From the NCBI GenBank assembly GCA_026874595.1, contig CM049307.1, forward strand, positions 95,702,330 to 95,766,329: a DNA stretch of 64,000 nucleotides, written 5' to 3'. Positions 1-12,260 of the stretch are shown piece after piece. Positions within the stretch are counted from its first letter, which is position 1; each line of letters begins with the position of its first letter. Source of the stretch: Sipunculus nudus. Lineage: Eukaryota; Annelida; Sipuncula; Golfingiida; Sipunculidae. The notes under the pieces were generated by a model. That model was not told the origin of the DNA, searched no databases, and worked only from the letters and a program-made list of their open reading frames with translations. The position numbers and the translations under genes were made by a program.

Positions 1-616
1 AATCCTCTTTTACAACGAACTTAAACTTTGGCCTGTGTGAGGATGATGGTGTCCTGGTTAATGTTCGTTATTTAGAAGGGAAACAAATTTGGTAAGGATA
101 CAATTTTGCTCGGTCGGCATAACAAACAATGCTGGAAACATATTCGAGTGAAGTCAGTTGTTCTTTGCATCCACTATACGGAACCCTGTACAAGGGGACT
201 GAAAGAGTCACTTTCTATAAAAGGACAATTTCCCAGCTAATTATACAATGCCTACTATATTTGTTTGTAAATATTAGTATCTTGTTCAGATTTTCCACAT
301 AAATTATATATTTAGCCTAGGTGACTGAAATCGAGGACAGGACCACAGGCAGACGTTTCTTCCTTACCCTGAACGGATAGTACCGATAGTACATCAAGAT
401 ACGCCGTTATCTTAGATATTAAATCAATAATCTATAAAGAGAAAGAGCTGATCTTCGATAACAAGTTATATGTTATATTCCTTACAGTTACATACAGTTT
501 GATTTTTTGATTGAGGGTAGCTTTGCAGTTGTAACTAAGGTTTTAATCACAGTTCATAAAAGATAAGCTTCATCAGTTGAGCGTCATGACTGAGGGTCAG
601 GTTTTCTTTTTATCAG
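1..616 (+). other. Intron sequence of copy A at the left edge
   Basis: No exon matching the prodomain or first catalytic strand of copies B or C is found here. The 3' end, TTTTTATCAG at 616, is the acceptor of the first visible exon. The missing upstream exons must lie outside the window or have been lost. Confidence 0.6.
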
Positions 617-3600
617 GTTTATGGAAAAGGCCAATAACGACGCTGACCTCGCCACATCGGAAATCCAGTATCACTTCAGTCACATCTTAAACGGGGTGAG
701 AAATATCGATGGCCTTAACTAACACTCATTAAATTGGTCCAAAAGTAATTTGTCATATAAAAATCAGAAATGTGGCAAATAGGGCTATAGCCTGAGTTTT
801 GGAAACCCGATTTAATATCCTGGAGAAAGGAGCATTTTCATCAAAACTGATGCATTCATTCTTTGAACAATGAAAGTGACAAAATGGATTTATAGAAGAT
901 TCCTTTATGGCCAAAAGAATTAAAACAGATTTCTAACATCCTAATGAATATACAATCCGAGAGACGTCTGAACGAACCGTCAATTTTACTTATCCACTTA
1001 AAGTAAATAGTCCTAACCACAGACAGTTAGTTTATGATTTTTTATTCTGTCAGATATATTTCTTCATACTTATTCAATGAGCAGTACATCTGTAGGATCA
1101 TGTATACAGTTGTCCATATATTTGGTGTATGTAATGTATCAGATGAAATTAGTTGTTTGTTGTCTTATTTGATGTAAGCATCACATGTCTGAAGTACTGA
1201 CCGCAATTGCTATGTCAACTTGAATAAATGTGAATAAAGCTTTTTTCGTTGAAGATGGACCTTGTATTCAGTGGAATCCAGGCTGATCTCCATGGTTACA
1301 CGGTGTCCCTCTGGCTGAAAGGGTTCCACATCGCAAAGGTAGGCCGACATCGTCAAATATTAAATATCACACGCATTTATTCTGTAGCTGAAGAAAGTAC
1401 AATGATCTCTCTTGAAAAACATAATTGCGTGCAAAGTGTTGACATTTGTTAATATATTGTAGCTGTGCAATAAGACTACTATATACCTGTTGTGACCGTG
1501 TTCATAATGTAGCTTCTATAAACCATAAATAAGTGGGATTATTTTTAGACAACTGTTTATTTATTTACAATTGTAACGTCCATTCTATAGAATGGTGTTA
1601 TTATTTTTAGGCTGAAGCGTCTGTACTATAAATTGTTGTGTATATTTGTATAGAGTGGCGTCTATTCTGTATATTTTTCTGTATTAATTATAGACTGTAA
1701 CGTTCATTCTAGAAAATGATATGATTATGTTTTACTATATCGTCTGCAGATCGGATCTATTATACACGTTGTTTAGAATATTTTAGACTGTGACGTCTGT
1801 TCTATAGAATTTTGTGATTACTTTACAATGTAGTGTCTATTCTATTGATTGGTAAGGCAATGGCGTCTTTACTGTAGATATGTTTTTTTTGTAGACTTCT
1901 TCGTCTTCTAAATGGGCTGACGGGACAGTCCTGCACGCCGGGTTCACGCCCGAGGACACCATGGTGAATTCTAGTGGCATCCTGAGGAACATGAGGACGT
2001 GGTCCCATGAGAGCGGAACAGGCTGGAACAATCCGGACCATCATATGCTCTGGACAAGGTAACAATCCAGGCATTCTAAATAGTCACATGTTCATGTATA
2101 TTACCATTAGTGGTGGGAGTCGGTTCCTTTTTCATAATCGATCATCGGTTTGAGCAAACCGACTGATGATCGATTATTAATCGGTTCAGACAAATATATG
2201 CAATTATCAAAGAAATATGCAATTATCTGTGAAACTGTACCTACGTTTCCCCGGCAGGTATTCTCCCCTCGCGCATGAGTGTTACGATCCTTCCACGTAT
2301 AAAGACTAATTTTAAGGATCAAATTTAACGATCGGCAACGTCGGGTAATATCTTTCATAACGGAATCACAGAGCATCTAAGAATGTAAGGCCTATAAAGG
2401 GTCTGTTTTCTAGCACATGAAGGCATATTTAATGGGCCCAGGTCCACTGAAATGCAAATACTCGACCGGCCGGGTTAGCCCCAAAAAAGAAATTTTTAAG
2501 GACGGCCTAAACAGCGGCACCTGGCATCGGTTGAATATATTATTTCTTAGAGAATCTCGCAAAATTGGCATAGACCTGGAGAATTTATGAAGTATTTTAA
2601 CGCCTCCCCCCCCCCCCCCCCCCCCATATTTTGCAATGTACATTTCGTAAGAAAACTCTCCGCAGCTCCCTGCGAGTTCACAGATAATAAGTTTAATAAG
2701 TCCTCCGTTCTCGCATCAACCGTGTCATACTCAGTTACATACTGAAGTTATTTGGGAACACAGACTCATTATATGAAACGCGGAATGTGGTAAGAAATGG
2801 AAGAATCATTTTTGCCTATAACGACCTTTCTTTTAGACAATTTTTATGCATGACCCCTGTTGACCCCTCCCTGCAAAAAAATCCTGGATCCGCGCCTGGT
2901 ACCCGCAGATGGGTCCATTTGATTTGATTCATTGTGCATGTCATGGAAGTCCTTGGCCAAATATATATTCCAGCGTCATTTGAAGTGATATGTAAAATGC
3001 AATAAAATTGGGAAAGATTCAACAGACACAGGAATAAATGTTCAAGCTTGCTTACAAGCTTTTGTACATACCTGTATTAAGGTTAAATTGGTAAGTTTGA
3101 AAGCCGATCACCATCATAATCATAATCACAATAATCATCCTTTATATTATTTAGTTTAGTTTAACCTGTGACAGCCTTAATAGTAGTTTCTCCCTGGGTT
3201 AATTACATATAACACATAATTATTATATCTTGCCAGGGAGGCAATGATAAGCATTGAAATTCACTGGATGATTTTTTTATGTAGCTTTCTTGTCTTGCAG
3301 ATATGACTTGAACGGCCCAACAATTGGTAAGTTGTTTATTTAATATTAATTTACAGTTGATTTTTGCATTTTTTTTTTTTTTTTGCAGTTTGTCAGTTAA
3401 TATCCAAAGTGCACCACTCAGGGCGTAGCTGTGAATATAAGAATCTAAAAAAGCCACCTTAATAATAAAATTTGTGGTATTTCTAATGACTTTTTATGGA
3501 TGTACTATTTATGTGATTTGTAATTTATTTGTAAATGGAATTAGTATTTGGCACATTGTTTTTTATAACCACCTTTATATATACTTCGTTTAAATTCTCC

Positions 3601-4822
3601 TAATTTTAACAACCCATATATTTCATACATTCCAGGTATTGCGTACAATGGAGGTATTTGCAATGGCGCAGCTGTTTCCGTGATTGAGTTTTTCGACTTC
3701 CATGGTTGGCAGGTGGCTGCGCATGAATTGGGTCACAAGTAAGTAGTTCCATTCGTTCTAGATCTGACTAACGTACGGACCCAGTACCGATTTCACATTA
3801 AACCTTTCAGTCTACAATAACAGTCTATATTTGATTTATTTACCGGAAGTACTTGACCACCTCCAAAATTATTGTCTTTTTAAGGATACAATACCAACAC
3901 ATAACGTTTATAAGATGAAAGTCATTTGGTGAATTCAAATTTTCGGTAAATGCAAAGATTTTGGGGTTTTTTTTCTTCTTCATTAATTAAACAACCTTTA
4001 ATTCGTCTGTTTTTCAATATAGAAAAAAAATCAATCTAAAAGACCTTCAGAATTCCAAATATGTTTTAGAAAGAGTTCTTTCTTGATGAATCTTAAATTT
4101 GCATTTAATATTTCTGACGATAACAATTTTCTTAAATCACTCTTGAATCACTCTTTAAACACTGTGGAATCTATGATTAATGCATAACATACATATGAAA
4201 TCACTGAGTTTGAATGATTTGTTTTTCGCAGTCTTGGAGCCCCACACGACAATTCAACGTCATGTTCCGTTGCCAAGGGCAACGTAATGATGCCCTCTGT
4301 CGGCACCACGGAGACTCTGGAGAAAGCCAGCAACGCCTACAAGTTCTCCGCCTGTAGTATCAACTATATGAGGAACACGATACAGGGAAACATTGACGGG
4401 TAGCTTGATATATTGTCTATATTGTTCTATAAAATCGCATCATTAGACCAATTTGTATCTGTTTTATATTACATGAATAATTGTTATACATTGTAAAAGG
4501 AAACAAACTGTTCATCGGAGGCTTATTTAAAGTATATGCACGCAGAGCTTTCCAAAGCAACTGTGTTAACTGGGAATAAGCTAGATATCAGGAGGTTATG
4601 TTGTAATTAAAGGTTGATATTAAGTTCTTATTGCAGTACTAATCTGTGTTTATTTATTTACTGTTTGTTTACTAGATCAATAAATTTAACACCACAATCA
4701 TTTCAGTAATCATTTTACTGCCTCTAAATAAGGTCTTACTTATAAGGGGCGAATAGAGGAATTAAGTATAAGGGTGAGCATATATTTTTCTCTTCCCCGG
4801 ATATTTTAAGTTTAAATCCGCT

Positions 4823-4897
<75 letters not shown>

Positions 4898-7800
4898 CGA
4901 TGCAATAACATAGGCTGAATTGATGGGTGTTTGACTGATAGAATGGAAGTCAGAACCCTGATAGTGTCACGTGAGTCCTTGTCAGTGAAAGGGAAAAAAT
5001 TTTTTTTTTTAATTCACCGTGACAGATTTAGACCAATTTTACTTTAGTTATTTGGTATAAGTGAAGTTTTGGGAAGAAAAAGACAACAGTTCTTAATTAA
5101 CCAACAACAGTGAGTCCTCGCTAACCCGACTACTTGCGGAACGAGCCAAAGTGGTAATGTTAGAGGGTCGGTCGTGTTAGCGTGTCGTGTGATCTGTTTG
5201 TAGGTTTCCTCGTCTGTGCCTGACGGATAACGACTGTTCCCACCAGTCAACGTCTCTGCAGAAATATCCCGGAGAGAAGTACAGTCTGGATGAACAATGT
5301 CGTCTTAGGAGAGACGACCCTACCTCACAAGCCTGTGTAAGAGTCCCTCCAATGCACATTTGATTAAAGGTTGAAAAAGGTGTCTTATAACCATTCTGAA
5401 TGTATAACTGCTACATGTGGGAGCAATTTCGACATCCGACTTATATTAACTGAAGACAATCCCTTGAATCTTTAAAAAAAAAGACCAGAATATACTGATC
5501 TCACGAGACACGGGCTGTTGCTTATATATTGTTATATCCATTTGTTAATAACATGTGGAAGCCCGTCACAATATCCAAACACAATTTTAACAAAGTCATC
5601 TTGCGAACCAGACCAACCAGAGTTTGGCAACTCGCTTTTTGTCGCAAATGACATTTCAACTTCTACACATATGCTACCAACCACCTTAGGATACATGTTT
5701 TTTTTCCGTTTGTCAGCAGCTTTTTGATTAGCAAACTCATACATCTGTCACAGAGCCATTATAAGAACTGTTCATAACAGAAACCACCTACAGTTCAATT
5801 CTATAGCCAGAGTAAGACAGACATCACTAAAAATTCTATAGAAAAGATAAATGAATAGTTCATGATTAAATGTAGGTGCGAAAGCTGCGCCCAAGAAGAT
5901 ATACATTTGTAATATACCAATATATCTCTCCATCAGATCACTATGTGATATTGTTGAAGAATTCCTAGAAACTAACATGTCTGAAAAATTTTAGAATGCA
6001 GGTCAAGAGAACCTTTGCCGGGAGCTCCAGTGTTCCGCGCCGTCCACCCAGTGCTGGTCGTACTACCGTCAGTACCCGGGCGCCGCCGATGGAAGTCCAT
6101 GTGGAGATGGCAAGGTAATTTGCATATTTCATATACTGAATATTCACTGTATATATTTACTGTAGTTTACATAACCTCTGTAGAAATATAAAAGCATCTT
6201 CCCATAACTTAAAGGTAGCCCTATAAAGGTATCACAAATTTAATGCAATAGTACAAAAAGTATCTCATATTGAGACTATGGGAGTATTTTCTGTTAAACT
6301 GCGTCAAAAAAAGTCCTTAGAAGCAAAACTAACCTTTGGTAACAGCGCACCTACATTGTTCGGTCTTTATACTATACATGTATGAACAAAGGAATATTTT
6401 ACCTATTTCACTTTTTGTATTGTGGTAGGCTTGCTCTTGCCTCAAAAATAATACAGTGTATATTTTATGTTATGTACCTAACATTTGTTGATAATATTAC
6501 GTGTTTCAATAGTTTAATTTGCTTCTTGAATTAATAAACAATACTTTTTATTTCAAGTTTTGCATGCGGTCTAAGTTTGTATAATATTTTTTAACTTTAT
6601 ATCATACCCATCATACCTTATAATGTTTATGTGATTTTTTTTGTATTCTACAGTGGTGTATGCAATCAAAGTGCGTTACCAAGACTACATGTGAGTATCA
6701 CGCACAATAGAATCCACGCAATCAATATAATATGGGACTTTGTTACCAAATCATTTCCTTTATTTCCTTGGTCAGCTCGTGTAGTATATTATAAAGAAGT
6801 AAAAAATGTTAGTCAGCTGTCAGTCTAATATTAAATTCATTTAATGTAACCTCATTTTTCGCTCATCACAATGATAAAAGCTCCTGACTGTTACGTCTTT
6901 CTCCATTTTTTCAGCTCCCTCTCAGCCGTGCGTTTCCAGTTCACTTGATACCACTGTACCCAGCGGTAAGTCACGCCATACAACCATGTACACAGCGGTA
7001 AGTCGCCTCATAATAAATCTAGCCAGGGGTACGTTACGTCATAACACCATGTAGCCAACGGTAAGTCACGTCATATAGCCACTTGACCACCGGTAAGTTA
7101 TGTTATAAAACCATGTGTCTAGGAAATAGTCAGAGACGTCACAGAACCGTGTGCTCAGGTTTTAAGTCACGTTATAAAATAATGTACCTAGAGGTTAGTC
7201 ACGTCATAAAATCATGTACCTGGCGGTAAGTCACGTTATTAAACTATGCACCTAGCGGTAAGTCACATGATAAATTAATGCACCTGGCGGTAAGTACCAT
7301 CATTAAATCATGTACCTAGCTGTAAGTCCCGTCATAAAACCATCTACCTAGCGGTAAGTCCCGTCATAAAACTATCTACCCAGCGGTAAGTCCCGTCATA
7401 AAACCATGTGCCTAACGGTAAGTCCCGTCATAAAATCATCTACCTAGCGGTCAGTCCCGTCATAAAACCATCTACCTAGCGGTAAGTCCCGTCATAAAAC
7501 CATCTACCTAGCGGTAAGTCCCGTCATAAAACCATCTACCTAGCGGTAAGTCCCGTCATAAAACTATCTACCCAGCGGTAAGTCCCGTCATAAAACCATG
7601 TGCCTAATGGTAAGTCCCGTCATAAAACCATCTACCTAGCGGTCAGTCCCGTCATAAAACCATCTACCTAGCGGTAAGTCCCGTCATAAAACCATCTACC
7701 TAGCGGTAAGTCACGACATTAAACTATTTATACTCAAGTGAGGCACTTGATCTTATAACACGTCATATGAAGAAGACAATCTAAAAACAAACAATTATAT

Positions 7801-8082
7801 TATCTTCGGAATGATGGAAAAGTTTAAAGAAACAAGGACCGAACATCTAAATGTAGAGGCTTAAATGGAAAATACTTGGTATAAGATTTTGAATGCAGTA
7901 CCTTTATATTTTAGGCTGTATGGATCACAGCTGGTACAGCCTGAGGTTTAACACTGGTGAGGAGTTCTCCTGTGACCAGATCCCGACCATGTTTCCCTCC
8001 TTCTGTTACGATGACCAAGACGTGGCCACGTTCTGTTGTGGTTCATGTCGTCGTGCCGGTATCGTCAACCCAGCAGGCCTCG

Positions 8083-8137
<55 letters not shown>

Positions 8138-8620
8138 TCCCCGTCCTTCAGCTTTTTTCTTCCTTTTTCTTATTCTCTTTCATATCCACATTTTCTCGCT
8201 CACACACTTTTGTCTTTAACGATAACACCTACTCGCATAGTACAAATAATCATACTGTTATACAAGGGAATTTACTACAAAACCTTAAAACTACAGAAAA
8301 TATGCTACAACAACAAGTAACCTTAAGGAAGTACTCTTGACAAATGAGCCGTCCCATCAAGAAAAGAATATCCATTTTCACTTTACATTGAATCTTGTAC
8401 AACCGAACAAGGATCAAAGTTTGTTTTTACTGATTTTTAATTTTGACTGAATGTTCCCTTTCCAGACACGGCCTCGTGCACGGACTGGACAAACAATATG
8501 TTCTACCTTAATGACGCTAACGGTCAGCTATTGTTGGACACGTGTGCTGGTTACGCCGCGGCCGGTCTCTGTCCAGGTCTATACTACAGTTGCTGCGCCT
8601 CCTGTCTTAAGACACCATGA
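617..8620 (+). CDS. Copy A: ADAMTS-like zinc metalloproteinase, 5'-partial
   Basis: Twelve coding exons join in one frame: 617-695, 1255-1338, 1895-2058, 3301-3326, 3636-3738, 4232-4399, 5204-5336, 5995-6114, 6654-6690, 6915-6965, 7915-8082, 8466-8620 (TGA). Lengths and phases match copies B and C almost exon for exon. The signal peptide, prodomain and first strand of the catalytic domain lie left of the window; the first base completes a split codon. The zinc site HELGH (3722-3736) is split by an intron from NLGAPHD (starting in exon 4232-4399), giving HExxHxxGxxHD. NVMMPS downstream is the Met-turn. The next exons form an ADAMTS-type disintegrin-like/Cys-rich module ending GKWC, then two six-cysteine modules (exons 7915-8082 and 8466-8620), each ending CCxSC. 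No thrombospondin repeat is seen. All active-site residues are intact and no frame break is seen, so it is probably functional. Likely secreted protease; substrate unknown. Confidence 0.9.
1560..1894 (+). repeat. Degenerate ~40-bp tandem repeat running into the acceptor of copy A exon 1895
   Basis: At least eight diverged copies contain a core like CGTCTATTCTATAGAAT. Cores sit near 1579, 1618, 1662, 1700, 1741, 1788, 1833 and 1863, and several are preceded by TTTTAGACTG or similar. The exon itself begins TTGTAG/ACTTCTTCGTCTTCTAAATG, which resembles one more unit. The array may therefore be copied from the 3' splice junction. Confidence 0.6.
2600..2898. mobile_element. Fragment of a hAT-like MITE (C-rich)
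   Basis: A poly-C tract at about 2605-2625 is followed at 2848-2898 by TGACCCCTCCCTGC and an end reading CCTGGATCCGCGCCTG. In reverse this is CAGGCGCGGATCCAGG, a terminal sequence of the kind found on hAT-type MITEs. No opposite end or target duplication was found. It lies in the intron between copy A exons 1895-2058 and 3301-3326. Confidence 0.35.
4822..4895. repeat. (TA)n microsatellite
   Basis: Nearly pure TA dinucleotide run in the copy A intron after exon 4232-4399. Confidence 0.9.
5550..5940 (-). mobile_element. Relic of a dispersed coding repeat in a copy A intron
   Basis: The minus strand encodes a broken peptide containing KVVGSICVEVEMSF. The minus strand at 22431-22147, in a copy B intron, encodes a related fragment with KVVDCIYAEVEWSL. 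The adjoining segment, about 5800-5865, resembles 39800-39860. This points to a dispersed element rather than host exons. The protein family is not recognised. Confidence 0.4.
6960..7735 (+). repeat. 32-bp minisatellite seeded on a 5' splice site (about 24 copies)
   Basis: The repeat begins at the end of copy A exon 6915-6965. Each unit contains CTAGCGGTAAGTC, that is, the last exon bases, the GT donor and the start of the intron. The first about eleven units are diverged. From about 7320 they are nearly identical, with core GCGGTAAGTCCCGTCATAAA. A run of variant units recurs after 192 bp (GCGGTC variants at 7447 and 7639), which shows a six-unit higher-order duplication. The homologous donor in copy B (CTAGCG/GTAAGTC) is not repeated. 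Confidence 0.95.
8087..8133 (+). repeat. (CT)n microsatellite directly after a splice donor
   Basis: A pure CT run starts within the GTAAGT donor that follows copy A exon 7915-8082 and occupies the first 45 bases of the intron. Confidence 0.95.
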
Positions 8621-8675
8621 TACACACCGGCAAGCGTCACCGCAGAACCAAGTTATTAATATGACATTTTTGAAG

Positions 8676-8681
8676 AATAAA
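8676..8681 (+). promoter_or_regulatory. Polyadenylation signal of copy A
   Basis: AATAAA lies 56 bases after the TGA of copy A, at the expected distance for a short 3' UTR. A T-rich stretch follows at 8700-8720. Confidence 0.7.
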
Positions 8682-9029
8682 AGTTCACTTCAAGATATGT
8701 TTATTTTTATTTTTTTTTTCCAGCTAATTCTTGCCATTATTCAGTAACCTTTTACTTCTACATAATCTCCTATACGGGCACACATTCATCAATTCTTTTA
8801 CCATAATACACGTATAGCCTGTACTCGAGTTGTGACACAAGTCATACGCGGGAACGCATTGCAAAGGCTATCCATCCTATTGTCTCAATACAGTGTGTTA
8901 TCTTAACTTTTTTTTTTAATGTAAACTTTATTATTTATTTTATATGGATTGTACAACTAGTCATAATAACTAATACTAGGCACTCTCCATGGCTCGGATG
9001 TTGTATCTAAACATAAGGCTAGGAATTAT

Positions 9030-9400
9030 GACTTAACACAAAATAATACACATGAACTTACAAAGAAATGTAAATCCAGGTGAATTGTTGTGTCGCCTAC
9101 AATTTGGCTATGATCCTGTAATCCGGGCGGAACATGCTTGTTACCAATATTCTGAGTTAAAACGGATGTTTTTTTCTCGCACATAGTAGGTGTTGTTGGA
9201 AATTACACAACCATATCTAACTATTGGTCTGGTTTATTTTAAATGACAGCGTATCTGTTGGCCATGAGATGCCGTCCAAAATGAAGAAAATTATTGTGCT
9301 TATAGTGCTTTCCTCAGTACAAGATGTAAAGGCACTCTGACACTGGTCGGAGACTCTCTGATGTCAGAGGGCCGAAATGGCGCTACTGTCGTAGATTCTG
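9030..9400 (+). repeat. Repeat homologous to 34215-34640 (downstream of copy A)
   Basis: The two segments share, in the same order, an ACACATGAACT-type motif, GAGTTAAAAC, ATTGGTCTG, GACAG, a CAAAATGAAGAAAAT-type stretch and GTCAGAGGG, with diverged spacers. Each lies downstream of a metalloproteinase gene. This could be an old duplicated 3' flank or two copies of a dispersed repeat. Confidence 0.55.
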
Positions 9401-9509
9401 CCACGTTTCTACCACTGTTGAAGCTATCTCTGTCTATTACTCTATCAATTACTTACGTGTATTTCTGCGACAACACACCCGGCATGTTAGATTCATTTTA
9501 AGAGAGGTT

Positions 9510-11006
9510 TTTAGCTCAGCTGACTGAAAGTCATCTGAGCTATAGCGATCACCCTTTGTCCGTCTTCCGTCCGGTCGTCCATTAACAGGGCACAAATCGT
9601 AACCGTTGGACCTGGAATCTTCTAACTTGACAGCCAGGGAGGTGCATAAAAAATCTCCTTGGAAACCTGAAATAAGGTCTCTGTTACCCATATTCTCCAA
9701 GCTATGGGTCTCGTAAGTACCCCCCAGAATAATCAACAATTTGATACAAAACCTCAAGTATCTGAATAACTACTACATTGATCACCACGATTTTTTGTAT
9801 GAATATTGATCATGAATTCATCAGTTCCTGCAAACTGGTGGCGCCACCTGCATTTTTTTCATTTTTACGAATTTTTTTCTCTATTTTTGATACCTTTAAA
9901 AAGGCTGTCATCTGTAAACAGGGCACAAATCGTAACCGCTGGACCTGGAATCTTCTCACTTGACATCAAAGGAGGTCCATGAAAAGTCTCCGTGGAAATA
10001 TGAAATTAGGTCTCTGTTACCCATATCCTCCAAGCTATGGGTCTTGTAAGTACCCCCCAGAATAATTAAAATGTGATACAAAAACACTGCTTTAGTTTCC
10101 AGAGAACTCCTCTGAGGCCCTTTTTTCGATCTTTCCGAAACCCAGCATAGTTGTTCCTTAACCTGTGTTGTTGTGCCTAACAAAGACAGGTGGCACCACC
10201 AGCAATCCTTTCTGTACAGTATGAATCTTGGTGTCTTTGAGATAACAGCCCGTATCTCAGGAGTGGCTGAATGTTTTGTGCTGACAGTCTGCATGTTCAT
10301 AGACCTTGGATCTCTCTATCTCATAATTGCGACTGGTGGCGCCACCTATGATACTTTTTGCATGATGTCCATCTGTGCATTCACCATATATTAGTCTTAG
10401 TATATATTGGGTTATTATGTGCATGTTCATGGATCCTCAACACCTACGTCTCGTAAACAAGACTGGTGGAGCCACCTGCAATCATTTTCCTGTGGCGTCA
10501 ATCCGTACATGTGCTCTTGGTGAAAATTGCTCATATCTCAGAAATGGTTCAAGATATTGGTATGAAATCTGGCATGTCCATCAATCTTGGAAAGTTTTCT
10601 CATACGCCAGACAGGTGGCGCCACCTTCTTTCCTGGTTTTGTAGAATTAAAAAAGCACTTTTCTCACAAGTGATTTGCCGTATTGGCCTGAATTGGTGCA
10701 TATCCATAGATCTTGGACTCCTCCATATTGTACTCAAGACTGGTGGTGCCATCTGCAATAAGTTTTCTTGTGGCGTCTATCCATACATGTTTTTTGGGTG
10801 AAAATTGCTCATATTTCAGGAGTGGTTCAAGGTATTGGTCTGAAATTTGGCATGCCAATCCGCTTTGGGGAGTTTTCTCGTAAACTAGACATTTCTAAGG
10901 TCTCCTCACAAAATTTATGATTTTTTGGCACTCTGGCAATCGTTTTGCTCATTATTCAACATTCCTTGAATTCAGCTGAGCGCCATGGCCCATGGGCCAC
11001 TAGTTG
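9510..11006 (+). mobile_element. 1.5-kb non-autonomous element with 9-bp target duplication
   Basis: It begins TTTAGCTCAGCTGACTG and ends with CAGCTGAGCGCCATGGCCCA and a short tail. AGAGAGGTT flanks it at 9501-9509 and again at 11007-11015, as expected for a target-site duplication. A segment with GGGCACAAATCGTAACCG occurs twice (about 9586 and 9920). The palindrome GGTGGCGCCACC or a variant occurs six times. No intact transposase frame is visible, and the class is uncertain. Confidence 0.65.
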
Positions 11007-11015
11007 AGAGAGGTT

Positions 11016-11867
11016 GCCATTCTAATATTTGAGGGTGCTTTTCATTGATTAGTTTTAACAAATAACAATATTAATAGTTCCCTCGCCCTCTCGCGGAGAC
11101 ACTACGTAGCAATCACAGCCAAAATTTAAGTTTAATAACCAGATGGCCCTCCATAATCTACTTGATGAAGTCATACTTACGAGAGCCAAAATGCATGCAA
11201 TCGACAGTTCTTGGCCATGACGATGATCAACAGAGAAGTAAAGATAACCCTGTTTTGATATCCAGTGCCGATTGTCACTCAGTGTCGTGCAAATGCATAT
11301 AATGGATGTATTGCACAAAAGATGAACAAAGTTTCATCAGGACTTTTACTGGTGCCACTGATTATGAAAATGTATAGTGGAACAGATAACTAATCACCAG
11401 CACAAGAAAAATGCAAACAATGACGCGAGCATAGAAATTTAGATGGTAAAATACAACTCGACACAGTCAAATTACCACAAATTGATATATTACATGACAT
11501 CCTTTCTCAAGTTTGTACTTTCTTTTACGGTTCGTCAGTAATGGCGGCCATCTTGGAAAAATGGCGGCCATTTTGGATTCTTTTCATATATGTATCAGTC
11601 ACAAATCATGGGTGTCCGGTCTAAAAAAAGTATTCGAAAAAGGCAGTTAACATTTCAATCAACCTTAAAATAACCTCGAAAACTGGCGGAATTCTCGGTG
11701 GCTGTGCCTTCATTTTCATCTGAGTGAAATAAAAAGCCTTTATGCCAAATTTCATGCTTGCATCACAATTTGCATTTTTTTCAATATCCCTTCTCACAGG
11801 CCAATCTCATCGCACAGACCAATGATCATATCTAACAAGAAAACGTTCATAATGCGCCCGTCTTATG
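11016..11867. other. Intergenic DNA without recognised genes
   Basis: AT-rich sequence. A GGCGGCCAT motif pair occurs near 11543 and 11564. A short minus-strand open stretch at 11318-11055 is not recognised and has no start context or partner exons. Confidence 0.4.
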
Positions 11868-12260
11868 TCTTGTTACCTCTGACCTTATTAAATATGCGTC
11901 ACTTCTGCCGAGAATTAAACTCATGTGAGAAACTGTATTGGTTAATATTTATAATGAATTTCATGAATATCCATCAGATTTTGGTAAGTCATCACTGGTG
12001 AGTCTGGTGTCTTCTGACCTCATTAAATATGCATGGATTTTGTCTGTAATTGAAGTCTGCCGATATAATATATTTTTAATAATTCTATTGAGTTTCATCA
12101 AAATCAATCATATTCCTGATAAGTTATCACCGCGACACCACACAGAGGTCTCGTGACCTTTAACCTATTTAAATATGCGTGATAAATACGCGTACCATAA
12201 CCGAAATCGGGCGAAATAATCTATAGAAAAGCAGTTATGCTTTAACCCATTTATCGCGGT
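11868..12260 (+). repeat. Three degenerate ~140-bp tandem units
   Basis: The phrase TCTGACCTTATTAAATATGC recurs with changes near 11876, 12017 and 12155. Two of the copies are followed by an A/T block and by ATTTCAT-AAT-CATC and GATAAGTTATCAC-like segments in the same order. Confidence 0.6.

Noticed and set aside
2413-2643. Minus-strand ORF with a poly-glycine run
   Set aside because: It is only the translation of a poly-C tract in a MITE fragment.
6960-7735. CRISPR-like array of regular 32-bp repeats
   Set aside because: There are no unique spacers; units are directly contiguous and diverge gradually. The context is a eukaryotic intron.
8466-8620. Peptide toxin gene in the final six-cysteine exon
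   Set aside because: The exon is spliced in phase to the protease and is shared by all three copies. It is a domain of the protease, without its own signal peptide.
11055-11318. Minus-strand 87-codon open frame as a host gene
   Set aside because: No recognisable domain, no splice partners and no start context. It may be a transposon relic, but nothing supports a gene call.
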